Shown here piece by piece: positions 18,732-27,982 of a DNA stretch of 41,553 nt (the first letter of the stretch is position 1; every line of letters begins with the position of its first letter). This stretch comes from Candidatus Nitrotoga sp. BS (lineage in GTDB: Bacteria; Pseudomonadota; Gammaproteobacteria; Burkholderiales; Gallionellaceae): assembly GCF_927797785.1 (NCBI RefSeq), contig NZ_CAKMLL010000076.1:1-41553 (forward strand), given 5' to 3'. Position numbers and translations under genes: made by a program. A model generated the notes under the pieces. It had not been told where the DNA came from, did not search any database, and saw nothing but the letters and a program-made list of their open reading frames with translations.

Positions 18732-20984
18732 CTAGAAGTTAGCAATTAATGAAACTCTTGCAGCAATGGGCGATCCTGGTGAGATATTGTTGTTATTGTG
18801 AGCGGAAGCGTAATAATTTTTATCAAACAGGTTTTCGATGTTTAACTGTGCACGCAGATTTTTATTGATTTTGGCATACACAGCTGCATCCACGCGAGTA
18901 AAGCTTCCCAAGCGAACGGTATTGTCAGTTGAAGTGAACATAGAGCCACGATTTATAACCCCCAGCCCAACACCCCATGTCGGATCGATGTCATACCGGT
19001 TCCACAATGAGAATGTGTTCTTTGGAAGCTCGGCCAAGACTGCCCCTTTTTGGGCGGTAGAGGATAAAGAGTTGGTAATGACACCATCTTGATAAGTGTA
19101 ACCTCCCATGACGCTCCAAGCCGGTGTAATACGACCTGCCAAACCTAACTCAAAGCCTTTATTACGCTGGCCACCACCTAAAACAGAGATGGCTGCATTG
19201 TTCGGATCTGGAATAATCACATTGGTACGATCCAGCTTAAACAGGGCAGTTGTCAAAGCCAAGTCAGGATGAATATCCCACTTGGCTCCAACTTCCACAT
19301 TTTTGAATTTTTCAGGTTCAAGCGCCGCATTGGTTACTGATAGCGAAGTAAGCTGTTCACCTGCTCTGGGCACGTATGACAAACTATAACTGGTATAAAT
19401 TGATACTTCATCAATTGGCTTGTAAACCAATCCGGCTCTTGGTGAGAAAAAATTATCTTTGACATTTAATGCAAGAGGATTAGCGGGGTTTTTATTAATA
19501 AAATCCACCTCGATTCTATCGTAACGCACTCCTAGAATAGCTTGTAATTTAGGCAATAACTTGATCTGGTCTTGCACATAAAGCGAGGTTTGTTTTGTGA
19601 CGCTATTATTGTCACCGTCTGTAGCCGATAGCTTGTATGTGAGGGGAACAGTAGTAAGAGGGTTGTTAATAGGCACGTTAACCGTCGTGGCTGAATTGTT
19701 GAAATATCCAGTATTCCGAGTGCTATCCGTATCCTGATGACCTATTTCGACACCAACTACCATATCGTGTTTAATTCCACCTGTGTCCAGCGAAAACAAC
19801 AGGTCAGTCTGGTTAAAAAAGTTATCGCGCTTTGTTGTATTGTTATAAGCACTAATAGCTACAGTGGATGCAGCAGTGACTCCGGCACTTGGGTAAACGT
19901 TCTCATAAAATTTATCTTGTGTAGCATAGCGAGTGCGGTTACGAATCATTACTTCATTATTAAATTTATGTTCGATAAGCCCATTGACGGCCTTAAGCTC
20001 GGTGTCAGCATTGCTTCGATCAGGATCGCCAAAAAATGTTGATCTCTTGGTATCGATAGGACGACCATTTAAGGAAGGTATACCTCGATCGGCTGTACGC
20101 TCATCCTTGAAATATTCTGCATTGAGCACGACTTTGGTATTATCACTCGGCATAAGCGTGACGGTAGGATTAATTCCATATCGTTTCAAATCTACGCCAT
20201 CACGGAAACTACCCGAGTTTTCATACATGGTATTAAGACGGACAGCGGCAACTTCATTCATGCCTTGGCCAACGTCCAGTGCCACGCGCTTGGTATCAAA
20301 CGAACCCGCTTGTACCGAAAGTTCGCGTATCGGGTTCCAACCCGCTTCTTTAACCACCCGGTTTATTACGCCCCCAGAGCCACCTCGACCAAAGATCATT
20401 CCATTTGGGCCTTTAAGTACTTCAACTCTTTCTATGTTGTAGAGATCGCGAAAATACTGCACATCATCCCGTATACCAGAAACAAAATAGTCTCCCGTAG
20501 AGCGGTTGCCCCGGAAAACCAGCGCATCCCGATTCCCTTCCCCTTGTGAAATCCCCATGCCCGGGACATAGCGCACGGTATCTGCCATGCTCTGTATGGC
20601 CTGATCTTTGATCATAGCCTGTGTCACCACAGATATAGATTGCGGCGTATTAAGCAGAGGAGTGTTTGTCTTGGTTGCAGTGCTTGTACTCTTTATTGTA
20701 TATCTAGTAGGACTTTCATTTGCAGAGACCACTATTTCTGGCAGCATAGTTTCTCTATTAATTTTCTTAGGGTTTGATTTAGATGTTTGTGCATTTTCCT
20801 CGACAGGCTCATTACCCTGCGCTACTGCGACACCCGACAAAGAAATAGTGGCTACTCCAAAGCTGAATAACGCGCTATTCATAGCGATGGCGAGCTTATT
20901 TTGGCGATGATTGCATCGGGTTTGGATGTCGGCATTTTTTTGCACCAAGGTAGGGATGCATTTGATGTTACTGGTATAACTCAT
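18732..20984 (-). CDS. TonB-dependent siderophore receptor
   Basis: The 750-aa product has an extended signal region (hydrophobic part about residues 33-55, ending VAVAQG), a TonB box-like LPEIVVSA near residue 80, and a plug domain with TPQSISVVTQAMIKDQ, SMADTVRYVPGM and VEVLKGPNGMIFGRGGSGGVINRV. The 22-strand barrel ends in NIENLFDKNYYA...VSLIANF, with the terminal phenylalanine needed for outer-membrane insertion. It resembles the Fiu/BfrD group of catecholate-type ferric siderophore receptors; the actual ligand cannot be read from the sequence. A GGAGA ribosome-binding site precedes the ATG. A Fur-like site lies about 300 nt upstream. No siderophore synthesis genes are present, so it may scavenge foreign siderophores. 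Confidence 0.93.
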   Translation of the reverse strand: MSYTSNIKCIPTLVQKNADIQTRCNHRQNKLAIAMNSALFSFGVATISLSGVAVAQGNEPVEENAQTSKSNPKKINRETMLPEIVVSANESPTRYTIKSTSTATKTNTPLLNTPQSISVVTQAMIKDQAIQSMADTVRYVPGMGISQGEGNRDALVFRGNRSTGDYFVSGIRDDVQYFRDLYNIERVEVLKGPNGMIFGRGGSGGVINRVVKEAGWNPIRELSVQAGSFDTKRVALDVGQGMNEVAAVRLNTMYENSGSFRDGVDLKRYGINPTVTLMPSDNTKVVLNAEYFKDERTADRGIPSLNGRPIDTKRSTFFGDPDRSNADTELKAVNGLIEHKFNNEVMIRNRTRYATQDKFYENVYPSAGVTAASTVAISAYNNTTKRDNFFNQTDLLFSLDTGGIKHDMVVGVEIGHQDTDSTRNTGYFNNSATTVNVPINNPLTTVPLTYKLSATDGDNNSVTKQTSLYVQDQIKLLPKLQAILGVRYDRIEVDFINKNPANPLALNVKDNFFSPRAGLVYKPIDEVSIYTSYSLSYVPRAGEQLTSLSVTNAALEPEKFKNVEVGAKWDIHPDLALTTALFKLDRTNVIIPDPNNAAISVLGGGQRNKGFELGLAGRITPAWSVMGGYTYQDGVITNSLSSTAQKGAVLAELPKNTFSLWNRYDIDPTWGVGLGVINRGSMFTSTDNTVRLGSFTRVDAAVYAKINKNLRAQLNIENLFDKNYYASAHNNNNISPGSPIAARVSLIANF

Positions 20985-21835
20985 GGTTTCTCCAAATTAA
21001 AATTAATAAATTACCACTGGTGCTTTGTTGAAAATCAAACAAAATCATTAAGTTGAATTAATGTGGCGCAATAATTTCGGTAGTATCCGGCTACAAAGCG
21101 CATGAAATATGGGTTACCGCTTGTATAAATCCGCGATGATCAGATCGCTCAAGAGGTTTGGTTGGTCAGCAACACCAGCTTTTGCCTAGGTTCGAATTGA
21201 ACTCCAAGTTCGCTAAACATCGTATACACCTTAGTGGAGCTATGTCTAAGTTGATTACGCTTAATTATAAATAATAATACAAGTGATAATGATTCGTAAT
21301 TGTATTGAAATAGTGAGATAAATGCAAGGCTTAAACCTTATCCAATTCGTAATAAATTTGAAGGAGTATCAAATTTCAAACGAGATGTGATCCTGAGAGG
21401 CCGAATTTCTGAATCAATCATGATGCAATACAAGGTAAATGACATGGGAAGTGAGCACAGCATAGTCTTGATACGAAGGCGATAAATTATATTGAGTAAC
21501 ACTGTGTTGTTACGAAAAAAGGTAAGCAGACCATCCGCAAAGCGGCTGCTCGAGAAATTTCTATTTTTATAGGTCGCTAAAGAAACTTCGGGATCAGCTC
21601 TAACACTCTTACACGTGTATTCAGGGGCACTAGCTAAGTAGCACACTGAATCCTGCAATCTGAATAGATATACCCCCGAAATTCCGCGTTCGAATTTCGT
21701 TCTAAATTTTACATTTCGTTTGATCTTGATATTTGTTATGGTTCACGGCAAGATGCGGCTATAAAGGTACTTTTTCTACCGCTTCGTTAGGTATTGCAGC
21801 ATTGCCTTCTATGCTGCGTTTACAGGAGATTCACC
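20985..21835. other. Long divergent intergenic region (receptor / zinc-ribbon gene)
   Basis: The first 300 nt should be the leader of the receptor gene. On the minus strand a TATAAT sits at 21264-21269. A minus-strand open frame at 21338-21658 has no ribosome-binding site and no family character. The last 100 nt carry the promoter and ribosome-binding site of the zinc-ribbon gene. The rest is AT-rich and I see nothing else in it. Confidence 0.5.
21284..21298. promoter_or_regulatory. Probable Fur box for the siderophore receptor
   Basis: TGATAATGATTCGTA matches the 7-1-7 Fur palindrome TGATAAT-N-ATTATCA fully in the left arm and at 4 of 7 positions in the right arm. A minus-strand TATAAT lies about 15 nt downstream in transcription direction, so the site would cover the -35 region of the receptor promoter. 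Confidence 0.6.
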
Positions 21836-22342
21836 ATGGAAAGCAATGATCAAGACAAGAGCAAGCTGACAGAACAGTACGACAAGCTTGCAAGTAAATT
21901 CAATGAATTTTATTTGGCAGGAAAGGAACGTGGGCGTGAGTCAATGTCAGTGGCGCTCGATAAAGCCAACGAGCATCTGGCTTCACTTGGGGAGTTCAGC
22001 GCTGAACGCGGGGAAGAAATGAAGCAATACCTTGCCCGCGACCTGGATCAGACCATATTGGATGCCCAGAAACTTGGCGAAGAGGCCAAAGAACGATTTC
22101 ACCCGGCTCGAGTGGGCGCAGGAGCACTTTCTTCCCTCGCAACCGTGCTGGAAATGACCGGTAATGCGTTGCGTTCCCTGAGTAGTAAAACAAAAGAGAC
22201 ACTTACGTACAAAACAGGCGAGATTACATCCGCTGGCACATTGACCTGCCAGGCGTGCGGGCAGCAAATGCAGCTCAAGAAAACAGGGCATGTCCCGCCT
22301 TGCCCAAAATGCCATGGCACCCTTTTTAACAAAGGCTATTAA
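21836..22342 (+). CDS. DUF1451-type zinc-ribbon protein
   Basis: I start at the ATG at 21836, preceded by AGGAGA; a frame from 21794 would add 14 unlikely residues. The 168-aa product is mostly charged amphipathic helix for about 130 residues (LTEQYDKLASKFNEFYLAGKER and so on). It ends in a zinc ribbon with C-x2-C near TCQACG and C-x2-C near CPKCHG. This architecture is that of the DUF1451 zinc-ribbon family of proteobacteria, whose function is not established. It is monocistronic and lies between iron-related genes, but it has no visible Fur site of its own. Confidence 0.8.
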   Translation: MESNDQDKSKLTEQYDKLASKFNEFYLAGKERGRESMSVALDKANEHLASLGEFSAERGEEMKQYLARDLDQTILDAQKLGEEAKERFHPARVGAGALSSLATVLEMTGNALRSLSSKTKETLTYKTGEITSAGTLTCQACGQQMQLKKTGHVPPCPKCHGTLFNKGY

Positions 22343-22444
22343 TTACTCGGGCATCGGTTGCTTGCAACGCACCGGCTTTGCTGTTTTGTGACACCTCTCT
22401 TTCTAAACTTAACCGAATGTTGGTGACCAGCTTTTCAGCTTACT

Positions 22445-23404
22445 TCATATGTCGATGATTGGCCATTTGCTGCACATCACAAATCCGCGTGTTGCTTCGC
22501 GCCAGCTATTATTCATATCACGCTGCAGTTCGATCACATGCACAGACTCTCTGGAAACTGCGAAATGCGCATTGAGTGCAGCGCATATCTCAGCCTGCCC
22601 CATTACGCTTGCTTCCGCTTCCAAGCGCACGGGAGCCAAAAAACGTATGCGCGACAGGATAATCCAGCAGCTAGTTGGTGTTGTTTGCGGTAGTGAGCCA
22701 ACTGGATGGTGTATCCACCAGCCGGACAAATGGTTGTCTGATACGCCGGGGATGGGTGTGATGGGAATAAAATACTTTCCTGCTTGAGTTACAGGATAGA
22801 ACAAATAGCCTTTGATGAAGGCCTGTGTTTTCTTCAGCACTACCCCATTTGGCAGAGCTGCGCGTCCGGCGGGTGTGTGGCCTAATTGAAGTTGGTATTG
22901 GAATACGCGATCCAGTTTAATATCGAGCCGGTCGCACACGGCACGGCCTATGAATGCGTGTTGTTCGGACAGCGGTTCAGCTTGCAAATAGAACTTGACG
23001 GCGGCTTCCCAATGACAAATATTTCCATCGGCATCGCGAAATAAAAAATCATATTCTCCCAAGGTGCGTTGCGCGTTTTGAACCTGCAAATTGGTGGCGA
23101 TGATTTGTGTATCAGGTATGTACGCTAAAAAGAACGCAATGAGTGATTCAAAATAGTGGCCGAGGCGACGTGTTGGACGCTGGGCAATAAAATCATGCAG
23201 GCTGCGAGGCTCAATGTCCAAAGCAATTAGCCACTGGGCACATGTTTTTAATTGCGCGCGACACCAGACATCTTCCACCACGCGTCCGGTATAAGCGGGC
23301 CAAGTTTCATCCAGCAAACCAGGCGAACCGATAGCCCACGCAAGGTCGCGAACAATAGGGTCGCGCAATGAGTCCATGAAAGTATCTCTCGGAAGAGGGG
23401 ACAT
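22445..23404 (-). CDS. DUF1853 family protein
   Basis: The 319-aa product has the DUF1853 opening LRDPIVRDLAWAIGSPGLLDE and the core motif GEYDFLFRDADGNICHWEAAVKFYL. The pattern GE-x-D followed by E-x-A-V-K recalls the active site of PD-(D/E)XK-type nuclease folds, but no activity is known. A second in-frame ATG ten codons in (MDSLRDP) is a possible start. It begins only five nucleotides after the stop of the upstream methyltransferase gene, so the two form an operon reading away from the double Fur-box region. Confidence 0.82.
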   Translation of the reverse strand: MSPLPRDTFMDSLRDPIVRDLAWAIGSPGLLDETWPAYTGRVVEDVWCRAQLKTCAQWLIALDIEPRSLHDFIAQRPTRRLGHYFESLIAFFLAYIPDTQIIATNLQVQNAQRTLGEYDFLFRDADGNICHWEAAVKFYLQAEPLSEQHAFIGRAVCDRLDIKLDRVFQYQLQLGHTPAGRAALPNGVVLKKTQAFIKGYLFYPVTQAGKYFIPITPIPGVSDNHLSGWWIHHPVGSLPQTTPTSCWIILSRIRFLAPVRLEAEASVMGQAEICAALNAHFAVSRESVHVIELQRDMNNSWREATRGFVMCSKWPIIDI

Positions 23405-23409
23405 GTTGA

Positions 23410-24111
23410 CTAAACAGGCTTATAGCCAACGCTGATGAGGATTTCAACGTTTAACCAAATGCCTTGCTCATCGGCAAGCAGTTCAATCTCTTCCTGATGT
23501 GCTGGACGGAAGCGTGCTAAATCAGAGGAAGAAAGCTGATTCAATAAGCCACGGAAGCCGCTATACCATAAAATATCCCACCACTCTTCAAACCTGGCAA
23601 GATGATATCCAACATGATGTGTGTGTATATACAATTGTTCCAGTCCCGCTGATTGATACAAAGTGCGGATTTTCTCTGCACTATCCAGTCGCTTCCAGGA
23701 TAGGGATGGTATAGCAACCCCATAAGTTAGAATGCGTTCGATGAATTTTTGCGACAGGGGTTCCATAACCGCACCTGTAAAACTTGAGATTCCAATAGCG
23801 CCGCCGGGTTTAACATGCTTGGCGATGGACTTGAGTCCGGCCTCCATATCAGGCAGGAAGAATATGCCAAAGCCGCAACAAGCAGCATCAAATGAATCGA
23901 CGGTAAAAGTCGAATCCTCCATATCCCGGCAGTGAAATTCGAGATTGCTTAACTGCTGGGCCTGAGCTTTGACCTTGGCTTTTGCCAACATTCCATCAGA
24001 TAAATCAATGGCCGTCACATGTCCTGCGCCCAGCCGCTGTGCACAAGCCAGCGCAACCGAACCTGTACCCGTGGCCACATCCAAAACATGCTCGTTTCCA
24101 GCAAACCTCAT
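23410..24111 (-). CDS. Class I SAM-dependent methyltransferase, short N-terminus
   Basis: The 233-aa product begins directly before motif I (HVLDVATGTGSVALA), with motif II near VTAIDLSDGML and later segments LEFHCRDMED and HVKPGGAIGISSF. It belongs to the UbiE/COQ5-like Methyltransf_11/25 group, whose members usually carry 30-50 residues ahead of motif I. Upstream of the ATG the frame stays open for only eight codons to a stop at 24136-24138 and offers no other start. The N-terminus has therefore been lost or was always short. The gene sits 70 nt from a perfect Fur box and is the first gene of an operon with DUF1853. The substrate is unknown; a small lipophilic acceptor is the usual case. 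Confidence 0.8.
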   Translation of the reverse strand: MRFAGNEHVLDVATGTGSVALACAQRLGAGHVTAIDLSDGMLAKAKVKAQAQQLSNLEFHCRDMEDSTFTVDSFDAACCGFGIFFLPDMEAGLKSIAKHVKPGGAIGISSFTGAVMEPLSQKFIERILTYGVAIPSLSWKRLDSAEKIRTLYQSAGLEQLYIHTHHVGYHLARFEEWWDILWYSGFRGLLNQLSSSDLARFRPAHQEEIELLADEQGIWLNVEILISVGYKPV

Positions 24112-24178
24112 ATTAAGTGTGGAACTTGGTTGTAATCACACAATCTTGGCACTACTGCCTTGCTATCGTTATTATTAA

Positions 24179-24193
24179 TGATAATTATTATCA
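24179..24193. promoter_or_regulatory. Perfect Fur box 1
   Basis: TGATAAT-T-ATTATCA is a perfect 7-1-7 Fur palindrome. It lies 68 nt upstream of the methyltransferase ATG on the minus strand, and its centre is 34 bp (about three helical turns) from that of the second box. Confidence 0.9.
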
Positions 24194-24199
24194 AATATA

Positions 24200-24228
24200 T
24201 TGACATTAAAAATGATAATCATTATCAT
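24200..24228 (+). promoter_or_regulatory. Sigma-70 promoter for the DUF2325 / FMN-binding pair
   Basis: TTGACA (24200-24205) and TATCAT (24223-24228) are separated by 17 bp, close to the ideal. The second Fur box covers the spacer and the -10 element, so iron-loaded Fur should block polymerase directly. The start codon is about 130 nt downstream. Confidence 0.75.
24213..24227. promoter_or_regulatory. Perfect Fur box 2
   Basis: TGATAAT-C-ATTATCA is a perfect 7-1-7 palindrome inside a longer 21-bp perfect inverted repeat (24210-24230). It matches the classic 19-bp Fur consensus at nearly every position. Confidence 0.93.
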
Positions 24229-24365
24229 TTGATCAGTTGTTGCTATAGAGCACATAAAATTTAAATGCATACCATCTTAGCCGGTGGCCATATTGTCCAC
24301 TCACTTGGAAATAATCAGCAAATTTAGCCAGTCAATTTGTAGCAATCAATCACGAAGAGGAAAAC

Positions 24366-24698
24366 ATGAATGCAATGCTAATAGGTGCGGATCGTTTGGG
24401 AAATATTCCAAAGCTGCTTTCTGATTGGAATATAAATATCACCCAGCATATCACTGGTCGACATGTGTCACATCAGCGAAAACCACAAGGATTACCCAAG
24501 AATACGGAACTTTTGATATTATTCACGGATTTTCTGGGACATAATGTGATGCGCCATTTTCGTAATATGGCGCAAACTCGAGGTGTACCTTTTATTGCTT
24601 GCCGTCGATCTGCAAGTTGTCTTGCACAGTCACTGGAACATTGCTTTAACGGAAAAATTGATCCTTCAAAATGCCAAAATTGTCCATTTCGCCCCTGA
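24366..24698 (+). CDS. DUF2325 protein
   Basis: The 110-aa product starts MLIGADRLGNIPKLL and continues ITGRHVSHQRK, ELLILFTDFLGHNVMRHF and PFIACRRSASCLAQSL. These are the ordered motifs of DUF2325 (G-G/A-D-R-L-G-N-I, GR, TD-x2-x-H-N, RRS). The end carries C-x2-C (CQNCPFRP). Biochemical function is unknown. An AGAGG/AAAA stretch precedes the ATG. The gene lies under the Fur-box-covered promoter at 24200-24228, and its last 28 nt overlap the start of the FMN-binding gene, so the two are probably translated together. A role in iron-limited metabolism is inferred from regulation only. Confidence 0.85.
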   Translation: MNAMLIGADRLGNIPKLLSDWNINITQHITGRHVSHQRKPQGLPKNTELLILFTDFLGHNVMRHFRNMAQTRGVPFIACRRSASCLAQSLEHCFNGKIDPSKCQNCPFRP

Positions 24699-25204
24699 TT
24701 TTATTTATCGCTTTCTTGCTCATACTATTTTCAAGCTTGGCACAAGCCTTAGAACACGTTTACCAACAACCGGAAAATTTTGTTAATGAACAATTTAAGG
24801 CAAAACCGAAAGTAAAATTAATATTGCTAACCAAGGAGATGCAGTCTGAGGTTTCTCGCATCCTCGGCCATGCACCCAGAAAATTGCGTCAACGATATTG
24901 GACTGATGGTTTACGAACGTTATGGATTTTAGAAGAGATAGGTAAAACCGATCCAATTACCGCAGGCTTTGTCGTAAAAAATGGTCGCATCGAAAAGGCT
25001 AAGGTTTTAATTTATCGTGAGCATAGGGGAATGGAAGTGCGCTTTCCATCTTTTTTGAAGCAATTCAGTGGTGTTTCTCTAAGTACTGGAAACAGTCTTG
25101 ATCGGAAAATTGACGGTATTACCGGCGCTACACTTTCGGTACATGCCATGGAACGCATGGCTCGTACAGCACTGTATTTTGACAAACTTAGCAGCACCAA
25201 ATGA
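24671..25204 (+). CDS. Exported FMN-binding domain protein
   Basis: The 177-aa product has a signal peptide (about residues 1-26, ending SSLAQA) and a C-terminal FMN-binding domain ending DGITGATLSVHAM. The [S/T]-G-A-T-x-[S/T] motif is the site at which ApbE-type flavin transferases attach FMN to threonine, here T154. Such domains carry electrons in the periplasm, as in RnfG/NqrC and NosR. It overlaps the upstream DUF2325 gene and shares its Fur-controlled promoter, so a periplasmic redox step in iron uptake, such as ferric reduction, is plausible though unproven. No apbE gene is in the window. Confidence 0.85.
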   Translation: MPKLSISPLILFIAFLLILFSSLAQALEHVYQQPENFVNEQFKAKPKVKLILLTKEMQSEVSRILGHAPRKLRQRYWTDGLRTLWILEEIGKTDPITAGFVVKNGRIEKAKVLIYREHRGMEVRFPSFLKQFSGVSLSTGNSLDRKIDGITGATLSVHAMERMARTALYFDKLSSTK

Positions 25205-25241
25205 ATTCATATCCATTGCACTGCTGGCTTAACCTACTGGT

Positions 25242-27212
25242 TTATTGAATAACTTCCTTTAGTTGTTCAAGAATCGCCGGATTTTCCAGCGTCGAAATAT
25301 CCTGCGTTATCTCTTCACCCTTGGCTATAGCGCGCAACAGGCGACGCATGATCTTGCCGGAGCGCGTCTTGGGCAGATTATCACCGAAGCGAATTTCGTC
25401 CGGCTTGGCAATTGGCCCGAGTTCCTTGCTGACCCAATCACGCAAGCTTTCAGAAATTTGTTTTGCGGTAGTGGCATCCTCCGGCCGCGAACCTTTTAAC
25501 ACCACAAATGCCACTATAGCCTCTCCTTTTATATCATGCGGCTTTCCGACTATAGCGGCTTCTGCCACCAGCGAATTTGACGCCAGCGCGGATTCTATTT
25601 CCATCGTCCCTAAGCGGTGGCCGGATACCTTCAATACATCGTCAATGCGCCCCAATATCCAGAAATAACCGTCTTCGTTTCGGTGAGCTGAATCGCCCGC
25701 CAAGTAAGCACCTTTCATTTCATCTGGAAAGTAGCCTTTGCGATAGCGTTCATCATCGCCCCATATGGTACGGATTTGAGAGGGGAAAGAACGTTTGATG
25801 ACGAGAAAACCGCCATGTTGGTCATGCACTTCGTCACCTGCTTCGTTAACGATAGCGGCCATTATTCCGGGCAACGGCAAGGAGCAGGAACCAGGTCTTG
25901 TTGCCATTGCTCCCGGCAGAGGTGCAATCATGTGGCAGCCAGTTTCGGTCTGCCACCAGGTGTCCACAATCGGGCAGCGCGACTGACCGACTACGGTGTA
26001 ATACCACATCCATGCATCCGGATTAATCGGCTCGCCCACGCTACCAAGCAGACGCAGACTGGAAAGATTGTATTGTTTCGGTAATTCGCCACCTAGTTTA
26101 ATCAGCGAGCGGATGGCGGTGGGCGCAGTGTAAAAAGTGGTGACTTGATGATCTTGAATCATCTTCCAGAAACGCCCGGCATCGGGCCAAGTGGGCACGC
26201 CCTCAAATATCACTTGCGTCGCACCCACTGCCAGCGGGCCATATGCCACATAGCTGTGGCCAGTCACCCAACCCACGTCAGCGGTACACCAAAAAACATC
26301 ATCAGGCTTATAGTCAAATACCCATTGCATGGTAACTATGGTGCCAAGCAAATAGCCGCCGCTGGAATGCTGCACCCCTTTGGGCTTTCCCGTAGAACCT
26401 GATGTATACAAAATAAATAATGGATGCTCCGCACCCACCCATTCCGGCTCGCATGTAAATGGGTGGTCGGCGATCACATCATGCCACCACAAATCATGCT
26501 TCTCATTCCACTGCACTTCATATCCCGCGCGTTTATAAACAATTACGCTATGCACTGAATCGCAACCGCCCATGCCGAGCGCTGCATCTACAGCGGACTT
26601 AAGCGGTATCGTTTTACCGCCGCGCAGCTGTGCATCGGCGGTAATGACAGCACATGCTTGTGCATTTTCAATGCGCTCATTCAGGCTTTTTGAAGAAAAA
26701 CCACCAAAAACGACCGAATGGATTGCACCAATACGCGCGCATGCCTGCATTGCCACCACTACCTCAATGCTCATGGGCATATAGATAACTACACGGTCGC
26801 CTTTCCGAATGTTGCGTGACTTCAGCGCATTGGCAAACTGGCACACACGGGCGTGTAACTCGCGGTAAGAAATCCTGGTCACCTGTCCGTCATCCGTTTC
26901 AAAAATCAGCGCGATTTTTTCAGGTTGCGTCGCCAGATGCCTATCCAGACAATTATAAGAAACATTCAATTCGCCATCCGCGAACCACTCGTAAAACGGC
27001 GCCCGACTCTCATCTAACACCGTATTGAATGATTTGTTCCAAACGATATGCTCGCGTGCTAGCCGTGCCCAAAATCCTTCGTAATTTTGTGCCGCCTCGC
27101 TGCACAGAGCTTGGTAGGCCGCCATACCAGAAACATTAGCCTGTTCGACAAATGCATTGGCAGGCTGAAAAATGCGGTTTTCATGCAAAGCTGATTCGAT
27201 GCTGGTGGGCAT
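25242..27212 (-). CDS. acs: Acetyl-CoA synthetase (AMP-forming)
   Basis: The 656-aa product matches the usual Acs length and has the full set of motifs: the P-loop-like [11 protein letters not shown] (about residues 267-278), [14 protein letters not shown]-type [33 protein letters not shown], and the C-terminal [11 protein letters not shown] with catalytic K620, normally controlled by acetylation. It activates acetate with ATP and CoA to acetyl-CoA in the cytoplasm. A GAGGG ribosome-binding site supports the start. The gene stands alone, converging on the FMN-binding gene with only 37 nt between stops and no visible hairpin. Confidence 0.96.
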   Translation of the reverse strand: MPTSIESALHENRIFQPANAFVEQANVSGMAAYQALCSEAAQNYEGFWARLAREHIVWNKSFNTVLDESRAPFYEWFADGELNVSYNCLDRHLATQPEKIALIFETDDGQVTRISYRELHARVCQFANALKSRNIRKGDRVVIYMPMSIEVVVAMQACARIGAIHSVVFGGFSSKSLNERIENAQACAVITADAQLRGGKTIPLKSAVDAALGMGGCDSVHSVIVYKRAGYEVQWNEKHDLWWHDVIADHPFTCEPEWVGAEHPLFILYTSGSTGKPKGVQHSSGGYLLGTIVTMQWVFDYKPDDVFWCTADVGWVTGHSYVAYGPLAVGATQVIFEGVPTWPDAGRFWKMIQDHQVTTFYTAPTAIRSLIKLGGELPKQYNLSSLRLLGSVGEPINPDAWMWYYTVVGQSRCPIVDTWWQTETGCHMIAPLPGAMATRPGSCSLPLPGIMAAIVNEAGDEVHDQHGGFLVIKRSFPSQIRTIWGDDERYRKGYFPDEMKGAYLAGDSAHRNEDGYFWILGRIDDVLKVSGHRLGTMEIESALASNSLVAEAAIVGKPHDIKGEAIVAFVVLKGSRPEDATTAKQISESLRDWVSKELGPIAKPDEIRFGDNLPKTRSGKIMRRLLRAIAKGEEITQDISTLENPAILEQLKEVIQ

Positions 27213-27299
27213 GGTGGTCCCTCGGTATTGTTAATGTTTCGTATTTGGCGGGATCAAATGTAGGTTTTTTTTCAGGTAGCGTCAACAATAAAGCTTATT

Positions 27300-27422
27300 G
27301 ATGCTCGAGTGTGGGCATTCGGCCGTGGCGAAGAAAGCTGGCAGTTAGCTCGTCATATTATCTATCGCGACTCCAAACACAGAGGCCAGCCCGTGGACCT
27401 ATTTGACCGAAATCTGGCTTAA
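27300..27422 (+). pseudogene. Unidentified coding-like fragment
   Basis: This plus-strand frame reads DARVWAFGRGEESWQLARHI, then IYRDSKHRGQPVDLFDRNLA and a stop. Its composition and codon pattern look like the C-terminal end of a real protein. There is no start codon with a ribosome-binding site, and an in-frame stop lies at 27261. I do not recognise the family. It is probably the remains of a gene cut by deletion in this accessory region. Confidence 0.35.
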
Positions 27423-27633
27423 TCTCGTTGTGCATGCCAGCTAATAATCAAAGCCACTTGAAACGGCACAAAACTCTAACAGCGTCGATATTGAATACCA
27501 GCACGAAAAAAAGGTGAGAATGTCCTGTACGATGGCGTGGATTGGAAGCAGAAGCACGAGCAGCGGGTCTAGGAAGTCAATGATGTGAAGCGTGACAGAA
27601 TATAAATCCCACTTGCAGGTAGCTCTATCATGC

Positions 27634-27882
27634 CTACTGCGTAGCCTCGAACTGCTTGCCGTCAGCGGAAGTTGTTCGGAATCACCGAACAGCTGAATTT
27701 TCATCTATTTCGCCATCTTCAAAGATGTATTTGATGTGCTTGCTGATCGTGCCCTTGACCTTGCCGAATAACTCAGTAAGTTACTTCTGATTCGGCCACA
27801 GGGTTTCGGCATCCGGCATCACATCAATCTTGGTGCGACCGTCTTTGCTTAGGTAGATCAGGAATTGGCGTATTTCATTCAT
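27634..27882 (-). pseudogene. RhuM-family gene remnant
   Basis: On the minus strand from 27882 the reading is MNEIRQFLIYLSKDGRTKID, later LTELFGKVKGTISKHIKYIF and FRTTSADGKQFEAT. This follows RhuM (virulence protein RhuM/Fic-DOC-associated) proteins closely from their first residue. There are in-frame stops after WPNQK, after SAVR and after EATQ, so the gene is dead. RhuM genes travel in pathogenicity and defence islands, which suits the PHP-ABC gene directly upstream. Its ATG overlaps the end of the short frame at 27875-27982 by eight nucleotides. Confidence 0.7.
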
Positions 27883-27982
27883 TTTCGCTCCAATCAGAGT
27901 CCGTTGTCTGGACGATCTTCAGCTCGTTGCCGGTGAATTTGGTGAGGCTGTAGAAGAAGGTATCGGCGATAAGGAAGTTCAT
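27875..27982 (-). pseudogene. Truncated accessory ORF (FLIADTF-type N-terminus)
   Basis: Thirty-five codons from the ATG at 27982 read MNFLIADTFFYSLTKFTGNE then LKIVQTTDSDW and stop. The pattern FLIADTF-x2-SL-x3-TG-x-E is one I associate with the start of UvrD-like or RelE-fused accessory proteins of mobile regions, but only this N-terminal piece is left. It begins four nucleotides after the stop of the PHP-ABC ATPase gene, as if part of its operon. It may be the product of a deletion that joined it to the RhuM-like gene. Confidence 0.45.

Noticed and set aside
21338-21658. Minus-strand open frame of 106 codons upstream of the receptor gene
   Set aside because: No ribosome-binding site, no signal or domain, odd amino-acid mix; probably chance in AT-rich DNA.
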